DNA of 5,383 nt from an uncultured Desulfurellaceae bacterium (lineage in GTDB: Bacteria; Campylobacterota_A; Desulfurellia; Desulfurellales; Hippeaceae). Positions 1 through 5,383 of the stretch are shown piece after piece. The stretch is from assembly GCA_913056505.1 (NCBI GenBank), contig CAJXLZ010000078.1, forward strand, positions 1 through 5,383. The letters run 5' to 3'. A program made the translations under genes and the position numbers. Under the pieces are notes generated by a model. The model searched no databases. It saw nothing but the letters and a program-made list of their open reading frames with translations, and was not told where the DNA came from. Numbering within the stretch: position 1 is the first letter of the stretch; the number at the start of each line of letters is the position of its first letter.

Positions 1-503
1 TCGGAACAGATAAAAGAAAAAGAATTAGTTCAAAAATTATGGGATTAGCACAAGGCATAGTTGGTGAACATAAGCTTCGTGAAAAGATTAGAGAATTTTT
101 AAGAAATGGAGAGATAAGGGCTGCAAATCTATTTTTGGGAAGAAATTATACCATAACAGGTGTTGTCAGAAGAGGCGATGAGAGGGGGAGGATGCTGGGC
201 TTTCCCACGGCAAACATATATCCCCGTAATGAAATATTATTGAAAAACGGTGTTTATGCCGCATATGTGTATATTAATGATAAAAAATACAAAGGCGCAG
301 TAAATATAGGCAGCAACCCCACATTTTCCGGTGTGGATGTTCATATAGAGGCATTTATTTTTGATTTTAATAAAGATATATATGGAGAAAAGATAACTAT
401 AGAATTTGTTGATTTTCTCAGAGAAGAGATAAAGTTTAAAAATATATCCGACTTAATAAAAAGAATAAAATTAGACATAAAAGAATCTAAAAGGCTTTTA
501 TAA
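1..503 (+). CDS. ribF: RibF, bifunctional riboflavin kinase / FAD synthetase, 3' part
   Basis: The gene is cut by the window start; the frame is open from base 3, giving 166 visible residues. RibF phosphorylates riboflavin to FMN (C-terminal kinase domain) and adenylates FMN to FAD (N-terminal domain) in the cytoplasm. The kinase domain is complete: GRMLGFPTAN at about visible residues 62-71, with the PTAN metal/ATP-binding motif; VNIGSNPTF at about 100-108; and the HIEAFIFDF strand at about 115-122, carrying the likely catalytic Glu116. The ATG at base 39 is internal, not the start: the upstream codons continue the FMN-adenylyltransferase domain. That region looks unusual, because KLREKIR (visible residues 24-30) stands where the family normally has an SSTxIR motif, and the stretch before it is short. 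The kinase should be functional; the adenylyltransferase is uncertain. The gene is first in a likely operon with the chimera nine bases downstream. Confidence 0.92.
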   Translation, partial: GTDKRKRISSKIMGLAQGIVGEHKLREKIREFLRNGEIRAANLFLGRNYTITGVVRRGDERGRMLGFPTANIYPRNEILLKNGVYAAYVYINDKKYKGAVNIGSNPTFSGVDVHIEAFIFDFNKDIYGEKITIEFVDFLREEIKFKNISDLIKRIKLDIKESKRLL

Positions 504-507
504 GGGG
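502..507 (+). promoter_or_regulatory. Ribosome binding site of the ubiD/permease fusion gene
   Basis: AAGGGG overlaps the ribF stop codon (TAA at 501-503) and lies five bases before the ATG at 513. It supports that start and suggests translation coupled to ribF. Confidence 0.65.
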
Positions 508-512
508 ATATT

Positions 513-1262
513 ATGAATTTTTTGGATCTACAAGAATATATAGAGGCTCTTAAAAAGAAAGGCGAATTAAAAATTGTCGGCGCTAAAGTTGATCCTGTGT
601 ATGAGATGGGTCATATTGCAGACAGGCTGATAAAATCCGGGGGACCTGCGGTATTATTTGAAAATCCGAAAGGAAGCACAATACCTGTTGCTATGAATCT
701 GTTTGGTACAAAATCACGTATGGAATTTGCGCTCGGTGTGAAAGATTTAAATGATCTGGGGAAAAGGGTTGAAGACTTGATCAATGTTGAGGCGCCTATG
801 AATTTCTGGGATAAGCTTAAAAATATAATGAAATTGAAAGAGTTTGCCAATTTTTTACCAAAAATCGTAGAAAATCCTCCATCTCAAGCAGTCATTGACG
901 ATGATGTTGATCTAAACAGCCTGCCTGTTTTAAAAACATGGCCTGAAGATGGCGGAAAATTTATTACACTGCCTATGGTTTTTACAAAAAATCCAATTTT
1001 AGATCCCCTTATCGGGGCGGCTATCGGCAGTATTTCTGCAGGAAATCCCATCATAAGCTATATAATTTCCGGTGAACTTCTGCATCAGGGCGTAAGTTTA
1101 ACGGCAGTGACAGCATTTGTATTGAGCTGGGTGAGTGTGGGTGTCATACAGATGCCGGCTGAATGTGCGATATTAGGAAAAAAATTTGCAATATACAGAA
1201 ATATTTTATCTTTTATTTTTGCTATAATAATTGCAGTGATAATCGGGGCAATATTAGGATGA
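513..1262 (+). CDS. Chimeric ORF: UbiD-family decarboxylase N-terminus fused to permease C-terminus
   Basis: The 249-residue product has two unrelated parts. Residues 1-161 match the start of UbiD-family prenyl-FMN-dependent decarboxylases: the FLDLQEYIEALKKKGELK opening, HIADRLIKSGGPAVLFENP, VAMNLFGTKSRMEFALG, and then PVLKTWPEDGGKFITLPMVFTKNP. A full UbiD is roughly 450-600 residues, and the sequence stops just before the GMYRxQ segment, so the prFMN/metal site and the catalytic Glu-Arg-Glu residues are missing. From about residue 162 it becomes hydrophobic (DPLIGAAIGSISAGNPI, then GELLHQGVSLTAVTAFVLSW, then about two more membrane segments to residue 249), like the C-terminus of a half-size COG0701/DUF318 permease. 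Decarboxylase activity is not expected. The permease part has lost its N-terminal membrane segments and is doubtful. The frame is intact across the joint and runs into the next permease gene by an ATGA overlap. It is either a deletion fusion or an assembly error. Confidence 0.85.
   Translation: MNFLDLQEYIEALKKKGELKIVGAKVDPVYEMGHIADRLIKSGGPAVLFENPKGSTIPVAMNLFGTKSRMEFALGVKDLNDLGKRVEDLINVEAPMNFWDKLKNIMKLKEFANFLPKIVENPPSQAVIDDDVDLNSLPVLKTWPEDGGKFITLPMVFTKNPILDPLIGAAIGSISAGNPIISYIISGELLHQGVSLTAVTAFVLSWVSVGVIQMPAECAILGKKFAIYRNILSFIFAIIIAVIIGAILG
985..1005 (+). other. Junction between UbiD-derived and permease-derived sequence
   Basis: The last clearly UbiD-like residues are FTKNP, whose Pro codon is 993-995. 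The first clearly permease-like residues are DPLIGA, starting at 1002. The switch therefore lies between these points, next to an A-rich tract (TTTACAAAAAATCC). No repeat or insertion-sequence end is visible at the joint. The reading frame is preserved. Recombination between short identical stretches such as AATCC would explain it, but neither parent sequence is available here. Confidence 0.7.
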
Positions 1263-1747
1263 AAAAATCAAAATTCAAATGGTATTTTCTTTTATCTGCA
1301 ATAGTTTTGTATGTTGCTGTTTTTATAATAAATGAGCCTCTTTTTATCAAAGCTTCAATCCTATTTTTTCATATTTTTTTAAAACTTATTTTTGTGCTGA
1401 TTTTCATATTTATATTGATGGTATTTACAAATTATTCTCTTAACCCAAAAAAAATAACGAAATATATCGGTAAAGAGGCTGGTATCAAGAGATGGGTAAT
1501 TGTTGTTGCAGCAGGTATTTTATCTGCAGGCTCTATATATATTTGGTATCCTTTGCTGAAAGATTTGAGAGAAAAAGGTATGGAAACGGGTCTGATTGCG
1601 ACATTTTTATATAACAGAGCCGTAAAATTACAGCTTATGCCGTTGATGATTCTATATTTCAGCTGGAAATTTATTTTATTATTAACTATTCTAATGATTA
1701 TCGTATCAATAATTCAGGGCATTATTTTAAATAGGGTAGATTCATAA
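1259..1747 (+). CDS. Half-size COG0701/DUF318-like permease
   Basis: This is a 162-residue integral membrane protein. I place the start at ATG 1259, which overlaps the upstream stop as ATGA; the open frame extends back to 1163, but those residues are a shadow of the upstream gene. It has about five hydrophobic segments, near residues 8-24, 35-57, 78-97, 112-135 and 137-157. Family-like blocks are NPKKITKYIGKEAGIKRW (62-79), GILSAGSIYIWYPLL (86-100), and LREKGMETGLIATFLYNRAVKL (103-124). The last two resemble the signature of predicted permeases, in which two such units form one transporter. The upstream chimera ends in the matching partner half (SAGNPI...GELLHQGVS), so the two were probably a pair. 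It has no cysteine, unlike many metal-exporting relatives of this superfamily. Substrate unknown. It has no strong ribosome binding site and probably relies on coupled translation. Its last codon and stop overlap the convergent ilvA end. Confidence 0.82.
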   Translation: MKKSKFKWYFLLSAIVLYVAVFIINEPLFIKASILFFHIFLKLIFVLIFIFILMVFTNYSLNPKKITKYIGKEAGIKRWVIVVAAGILSAGSIYIWYPLLKDLREKGMETGLIATFLYNRAVKLQLMPLMILYFSWKFILLLTILMIIVSIIQGIILNRVDS

Positions 1748-3250
1748 GAAAAGTTTATAGGCTATATTGTTCGTTTCGTTAGTGTAATTATATTTCAAAT
1801 TATCTAAGAAAACTTGAAATTCTTCTCTTTCATTTGGAGGTATTTCAAATCCCATCAATACCCTTCCGTATTCTCCGCCGTGTTTCCTATAGTGGAATAG
1901 GGATATATTCCAATTTTGTTTCATATGAGACAAAAAGTTGGAAAGTGCACCTATTTTTTCAGGGAAAGAGAAGTGATACAGCAGCTCATTTTTTGCTATC
2001 GGTGATTTACCTCCTATCATATACCGCATATGATTTTTTGCCAATTCATTGTTTGTCAAATCTATAATGGTGTAGTTTTGGCTTTGTGCTGCATCCATAA
2101 ATTTTTTATTTTCCAATTCATAGTCCATATTGATGCCGACAAATATATAGGCATTTTTTCTTTGCGTAAGCCTGTAGCTAAATTCCGATATGTTTCTATT
2201 CTTTATCACATTCATACAAAATGTTTTAAGGGCACCTGGCTTTTCTGGTATTTCAATAGCATACAGTGCTTCCCTCTTTTCACCTATAACAGCTCTATCC
2301 GACACGAATACCATTCTATCAAAATTCATATTAGCGCCTGAATTAATGGCAACAAGCGTTTGATTGTGAATGTTGTTGTCTTTTACATATTTTTTTATGC
2401 CTGCTATACCCAATGCGCCTGCAGGCTCAACAATATTGCGTGTGTCATAATATATATCTTTTATACTTGAGCATATTTCATCTGTGTCTACAAGTATTAT
2501 ATCATCAACATATTTAAGCACATTTTTAAGCGTTATATCACCAACCTCTTTCACTGCAACACCATCTGCGAAAATACCTACTTTATCCAATATTATCTTC
2601 TTGCCTGCTTTAAAAGAGAGATACATCGCATTGCTGTCTTTCGGCTGCACGCCTATAATTTTTATTTTCGGGTATATATTTTTCATAAATGAGGCAATGC
2701 CTGCAATTAATCCACCTCCGCCAATTGGAACAAAAACAGCATCAATATCACCGCTTGTTTGCCTTATTATCTCATATGCTATTGTGCCGTTTCCTGCTAT
2801 AACTAGTTCATCATCAAAAGGTGGAATGTAGGTCATTTTTGTCTGTTTTTCTAGTATTTTACAATATTTTGATGCCTCTGTGTAGTTGTCGCCGTAAAGT
2901 ACAACCTCAGCACCGTGGCTCTTCACAGCATTTATCTTTATATCAGGCGTGGTTTTGGGCATAACGATTGTTGCCTTTAGCTTCAATTTTTTAGCAGATA
3001 GTGCAACACCTTGTGCATGGTTACCGGCAGATGCAGCAATAACCCCGTGTTTTTTCTCTTCACTGCTCAACTGTGCTATTTTGTTGTAAGCTCCCCTTAT
3101 TTTGAATGAAAAGACATCTTGCAGATCTTCCCTTTTTAGTAGAATTTTGTTGTTTAAACGTTTTGAGAGATTAACTGCAAGATCTAATGGTGTTTCCCTT
3201 GCTATGTCGTATACTTTGGAGGTTAATACCAATTTTACTATTCTATCCAT
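1742..3250 (-). CDS. ilvA: Threonine dehydratase (threonine ammonia-lyase), biosynthetic long form
   Basis: This 502-residue cytoplasmic enzyme converts L-threonine to 2-oxobutanoate and ammonia, the first step of isoleucine synthesis. The catalytic domain occupies about residues 1-320: KREDLQDVFSFKIRGAY with the PLP-binding Lys50, ASAGNHAQGVA (73-83), the phosphate-binding glycine loop GGGGLIAG (177-184), and NSGANMNFDR (303-312). Two ACT-like regulatory subdomains follow, starting near ALYAIEIPEKPGAL (328-341) and ELLYHFSFPEKIGAL (422-436). The length and two regulatory repeats match the allosteric biosynthetic form (isoleucine-inhibited, valine-activated in characterised homologues) and not the short catabolic type. 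The start ATG at 3250-3248 is supported by AAAGGA six bases upstream. The gene follows tRNA-Ala by 12 bases and is probably cotranscribed with it. No intrinsic terminator is visible at its end, which overlaps the convergent permease gene by 6 bp. Confidence 0.96.
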   Translation of the reverse strand: MDRIVKLVLTSKVYDIARETPLDLAVNLSKRLNNKILLKREDLQDVFSFKIRGAYNKIAQLSSEEKKHGVIAASAGNHAQGVALSAKKLKLKATIVMPKTTPDIKINAVKSHGAEVVLYGDNYTEASKYCKILEKQTKMTYIPPFDDELVIAGNGTIAYEIIRQTSGDIDAVFVPIGGGGLIAGIASFMKNIYPKIKIIGVQPKDSNAMYLSFKAGKKIILDKVGIFADGVAVKEVGDITLKNVLKYVDDIILVDTDEICSSIKDIYYDTRNIVEPAGALGIAGIKKYVKDNNIHNQTLVAINSGANMNFDRMVFVSDRAVIGEKREALYAIEIPEKPGALKTFCMNVIKNRNISEFSYRLTQRKNAYIFVGINMDYELENKKFMDAAQSQNYTIIDLTNNELAKNHMRYMIGGKSPIAKNELLYHFSFPEKIGALSNFLSHMKQNWNISLFHYRKHGGEYGRVLMGFEIPPNEREEFQVFLDNLKYNYTNETNNIAYKLFL

Positions 3251-3256
3251 AACTTA

Positions 3257-3262
3257 TCCTTT
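3257..3262 (-). promoter_or_regulatory. ilvA ribosome binding site abutting the tRNA CCA end
   Basis: On the minus strand the sequence reads CCA-AAAGGA-TAAGTT-ATG. The Shine-Dalgarno sequence starts at the base right after the encoded tRNA CCA and lies six bases before the ilvA start. Cutting at the mature tRNA 3' end would leave an ilvA mRNA with only a 12-base leader. Confidence 0.75.
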
Positions 3263-3339
3263 TGGTGGACGATGGGGGATTTGAACCCCCGACCTCTACC
3301 GTGCGAAGGTAGCGCTCATCCCAACTGAGCTAATCGCCC
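3263..3339 (-). tRNA. tRNA-Ala, anticodon CGC
   Basis: A complete 77-base cloverleaf reads on the minus strand. The acceptor stem is GGGCGAT paired with ATCGTCC, followed by discriminator A and an encoded CCA. The D stem is GCTC/GAGC with a nine-base loop. The anticodon stem is CTACC/GGTAG with loop TTCGCAC, so U33 precedes anticodon CGC, which reads alanine codon GCG. The variable loop is AGGTC. The T stem is GGGGG/CCCCC with loop TTCAAAT. The third acceptor pair is G3-U70, the main alanine identity element, which independently confirms the amino acid. It is transcribed away from proS and is immediately followed by ilvA. Confidence 0.97.
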
Positions 3340-3356
3340 AATTTTTTATTTTGATG

Positions 3357-3385
3357 AATATAAATCAATTTATTTCATCTTGCAA
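3357..3385 (-). promoter_or_regulatory. Sigma70-like promoter for tRNA-Ala and ilvA
   Basis: On the minus strand, TTGCAA (3385-3380) and TATATT (3362-3357) are separated by exactly 17 bases. Transcription would begin near 3350, about ten bases before the mature tRNA 5' end. The -35 box matches the consensus at four of six bases and the -10 box at five of six. No other promoter is needed for ilvA. Confidence 0.6.
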
Positions 3386-3415
3386 GTATTTATATAATGA
3401 AAATTGAAGTTAAGT

Positions 3416-3443
3416 TTGAAAAATCTGCCTTATTCTTTATAAT
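3416..3443 (+). promoter_or_regulatory. Sigma70-like promoter for proS
   Basis: TTGAAA (3416-3421) and a perfect TATAAT (3438-3443) are 16 bases apart. Transcription would start near 3450, giving a leader of about 22 bases that contains the proS ribosome binding site. It lies back-to-back with the tRNA-ilvA promoter, the two -35 boxes being about 30 bases apart. Confidence 0.6.
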
Positions 3444-3462
3444 TGGATAGAATAAAAATGTT

Positions 3463-3468
3463 GAGGTG
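3463..3468 (+). promoter_or_regulatory. proS ribosome binding site
   Basis: GAGGTG ends three bases before ATG 3472. It decides the start: the in-frame GTG at 3466 lies inside this site and cannot sensibly be the initiator, and family members begin at MRYSxSF. Confidence 0.7.
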
Positions 3469-3471
3469 CTT

Positions 3472-5211
3472 ATGCGTTATTCTGAAAGTTTTATATATAC
3501 TTTAAAAGAAGAACAGAAAGAAGCCAGTATCGTAAGCCATGATCTGCTTTTGCGGGGTGGGTTTATATCAAAACTGGCAAGCGGAATATATAATTATCTG
3601 CCTTTGGGTTTAAGAGTTATCAGAAAGGTTTCCAATATTGTAAGAGAGGAGATGAATAGGGCAGGGGCACAGGAGATTCTTATGGCAAATATTCAACCTG
3701 CACAGCTATGGATAGAATCTAAAAGGTGGAATGATTATGGAAGTGAACTGTTGCGCATTAAAGACAGAGGCGAGCGAGATTTTGTTTTCGGTCCGACGCA
3801 TGAGGAGGTTGTAACCGATATTGTTAGACGTTTTATAAAAAGCTATAGGGATTTGCCAATTAATCTTTATCAGATACAGACAAAGTTTAGGGATGAAATA
3901 CGCCCAAGATTTGGATTAATGCGCGCGAGGGAATTTATTATGAAGGATGCATACAGCTTTGATGCGGATCAAGATGGATTGGACATAAGCTATAACAAAA
4001 TGAGAGAAGCGTATTACAATATCTTTTCACGCTGTGGACTAAAGGTTCGCTCTGTGCAGGCTGATTCGGGCTCTATTGGCGGCAGGGATTCTGAGGAATT
4101 TATGGTTTTGAGCTCTACGGGTGAGGATGAAATAGTTACATGTGATAGCTGCAGGTTTAGTGCGAATATGGAAAAAGCAGAAAGCATTACAATGGACGAT
4201 GCGGGCAGTGAGATGGATCTGAAAAAGGTTGCAACGCCGGGTAAACAGACTATTAAGGATGTTTGCGAATATCTAAACTCAGATGATAAATTTTCTGCTA
4301 AAGCACTACTTTATAAAAATGAAAAGGATGAGTTTTTTTGCTTCTTAGTTGAGGGCGATGATGAATTAAACGAAACAAAAGCTGCGAGGGTAACAGGTAG
4401 CGTTGAACTAATTAAACTTAATGATGAAGAGATTAGAGCAAGCGGATTGCACAAGGGTTACATAGGTCCCGTTAATTTCCCAAATAAGAATATAAAAATT
4501 ATATGCGATGAGAGATTAAGAAATAGAAATAGTTTGGTTGTTGGAGCAAACGAGGAAGGGTATCATTACGTGGGAGCTAAACTGCATAGAGATTTTGAAC
4601 CCGATTTAATGGCAGATATAAGAAGTGTCAAGGAAAATGAGATTTGCCCCGAATGCAGAAAAGGAGTCTTGAAAAAGACAAGGGGTATCGAGGTGGGACA
4701 TATTTTTAAATTGGGCTCAAAATATTCCGAGAGTATGCATGCACTATTTTTGGATAGGAACGGCAAACCCAAGCCATTTTTAATGGGATGCTACGGCATA
4801 GGCATAGGCAGAACAATGCAGGCTGCTGTAGAACAGAATAATGATAAGAATGGTATTATTTGGCCTATTTCCATAGCCCCATTTGAGGTTGAGTTGATAT
4901 CTTTAGATACGCGTAGTGAAGAGATTAAAAGATATTGTGATAATTTATACACTACAATGCTTAAACGTGATATGGATGTTTTATATGACGATAGGGACGA
5001 ACGCGCGGGTGTCAAGTTTAATGATGCAGATCTAATTGGTATTCCTATTAGGATTATAGTGGGAAAGAAGAATTTCGTGAATAATCAGGTGGAACTATCA
5101 CTAAGGCAAAATAACAGCAGGCAGCTTGTTAACAAGGATGATATTGTTGAAAATGTTAAAGAATTGATTAATGAACTATATTCTGAAATAGATAAGGGGG
5201 ATAAAATATGA
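3472..5211 (+). CDS. proS: Prolyl-tRNA synthetase, bacterial type with editing domain
   Basis: This 579-residue cytoplasmic class II enzyme charges tRNA-Pro with proline and is full length for the bacterial type (about 565-580). In order: the N-terminal catalytic segment MRYSESFIYTLKEE with LASGIYNYLPLGLRV (35-49); motif 1 region around GAQEILM (65-71); FGPTHEE (106-112); motif 2 KFRDEIRPRFGLMRAREFIMKDAYSF (138-163, given here by its key parts RDE and RPRFGLMR); an inserted editing domain at about 224-400 that removes mischarged alanine in characterised homologues; EVGHIFKLGSKYSE (407-420); and motif 3 GCYGIGIGRTM (439-449). The anticodon-binding domain runs from about 468, with DDRDERAGVKFNDADLIG (506-523). 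Cysteine pairs CDSC (224-227) and CPEC (392-395) flank the insert. The start is ATG 3472. A good promoter precedes it, and its stop overlaps the next gene's ATG. Confidence 0.97.
   Translation: MRYSESFIYTLKEEQKEASIVSHDLLLRGGFISKLASGIYNYLPLGLRVIRKVSNIVREEMNRAGAQEILMANIQPAQLWIESKRWNDYGSELLRIKDRGERDFVFGPTHEEVVTDIVRRFIKSYRDLPINLYQIQTKFRDEIRPRFGLMRAREFIMKDAYSFDADQDGLDISYNKMREAYYNIFSRCGLKVRSVQADSGSIGGRDSEEFMVLSSTGEDEIVTCDSCRFSANMEKAESITMDDAGSEMDLKKVATPGKQTIKDVCEYLNSDDKFSAKALLYKNEKDEFFCFLVEGDDELNETKAARVTGSVELIKLNDEEIRASGLHKGYIGPVNFPNKNIKIICDERLRNRNSLVVGANEEGYHYVGAKLHRDFEPDLMADIRSVKENEICPECRKGVLKKTRGIEVGHIFKLGSKYSESMHALFLDRNGKPKPFLMGCYGIGIGRTMQAAVEQNNDKNGIIWPISIAPFEVELISLDTRSEEIKRYCDNLYTTMLKRDMDVLYDDRDERAGVKFNDADLIGIPIRIIVGKKNFVNNQVELSLRQNNSRQLVNKDDIVENVKELINELYSEIDKGDKI
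5193..5200 (+). promoter_or_regulatory. Ribosome binding site for the M18 peptidase gene inside the proS end
   Basis: The purine-rich stretch TAAGGGGG lies within the last proS codons, seven bases before ATG 5208. It supports that start and translation following directly on from proS. Confidence 0.6.
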
Positions 5212-5383
5212 CGAAATTGGAAAGAATTAAGAATAAGTTAGGCAAAAAATTTGTTAATGCGTGGGAGCAGGGTGATACTTATAAAAAACAGGCATTTACT
5301 TTTGCAGAAAAATACAAAGAATTTTTAAATAGCTGTAAAACCGAAAGAGAGACCATCGATTTTGTTCAAAATGAATTCGGCAA
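5208..5383 (+). CDS. M18-family aminopeptidase, N-terminal fragment
   Basis: The gene runs off the window; 58 complete codons are visible. It starts at ATG 5208, overlapping the proS stop as ATGA, with a strong purine-rich site seven bases upstream. The visible residues (MTKLERIKNKLGKKFVNAWE, then FAEKYKEFLNSCKTERETIDFVQNEFG) resemble the opening of bacterial M18 zinc aminopeptidases, in which a Trp-containing segment is followed by a phrase like F-x-E-x-YKEFL-x-x-x-KTERE. None of the zinc-binding or catalytic residues lie in this part, so the assignment rests on N-terminal resemblance alone. The coupled position suggests cotranscription with proS. M18 enzymes are cytoplasmic and remove N-terminal residues from peptides. 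Confidence 0.72.
   Translation, partial: MTKLERIKNKLGKKFVNAWEQGDTYKKQAFTFAEKYKEFLNSCKTERETIDFVQNEFG

Noticed and set aside
39..41. ATG at 39 as the start of ribF
   Set aside because: The frame is open to the window edge and the upstream residues continue the RibF N-terminal domain, so this is an internal methionine.
1163..1258. Upstream extension of the second permease frame back to ATG 1163
   Set aside because: It lies wholly inside the chimera's coding sequence and has no family resemblance; the ATGA-coupled ATG at 1259 starts a normal membrane protein.
1750..1768. Possible terminator hairpin near TATAGGCTATA
   Set aside because: The stem is about five AU-rich pairs with almost no loop and no following T-tract, too weak for an intrinsic terminator.
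1834..3284. Several + strand open frames opposite ilvA
   Set aside because: They are antisense shadows of a clear ilvA gene, with low-complexity or unrecognisable products and no ribosome binding sites seen.
3393..3398. A second perfect TATAAT upstream of proS
   Set aside because: There is no acceptable -35 box at 16-18 bases; the nearest TTG-like hexamer is only about seven bases away. The downstream TATAAT has a well-placed TTGAAA.
3466..3468. GTG at 3466 as the proS start
   Set aside because: It lies inside the GAGGTG ribosome binding site and adds residues not expected in the family; ATG 3472 fits.
4566..5015. Minus strand open frames opposite proS
   Set aside because: They lie entirely within conserved proS catalytic and anticodon-binding coding sequence and resemble no family.

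Overview
This is a compact, AT-rich bacterial window that is almost entirely coding. It holds housekeeping and biosynthetic genes: the end of a riboflavin kinase/FAD synthetase gene (ribF), a UbiD-family decarboxylase start fused to a permease tail, a half-size COG0701/DUF318-type permease, a long biosynthetic threonine dehydratase (ilvA), an alanine tRNA, a complete bacterial-type prolyl-tRNA synthetase (proS), and the start of an M18-family aminopeptidase gene. Stop/start overlaps (ATGA) and protein character suggest a streamlined anaerobic or thermophilic lineage such as Deferribacterota or Desulfurella/Hippea relatives. That placement is inference from remembered protein resemblance and is weak.

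Layout. On the + strand, positions 1-1747 form one apparent operon: ribF (5' end outside the window), the ubiD/permease chimera nine bases later, and the second permease half, which overlaps it by ATGA. On the - strand, positions 3339-1742 form one transcription unit: tRNA-Ala(CGC) first, then ilvA only 12 bases after the encoded CCA. The two units converge and their last codons overlap by 6 bp. A 132-bp region (3340-3471) carries back-to-back sigma70-like promoters, one for tRNA-ilvA and one for proS. proS then overlaps the next gene, an M18 peptidase cut by the window end, by ATGA.

No mobile element, CRISPR array or phage gene is visible, and I see no convincing undescribed system. The most unusual feature is the open reading frame at 513-1262. 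It begins as a clear UbiD decarboxylase and, at about base 995, switches in frame to the C-terminal part of a membrane permease that normally pairs with the next gene. This is either a genuine deletion fusion or an assembly chimera. Other points of interest are the tRNA serving as the immediate 5' leader of ilvA, and a ribF adenylyltransferase region that has lost its expected SSTxIR motif.
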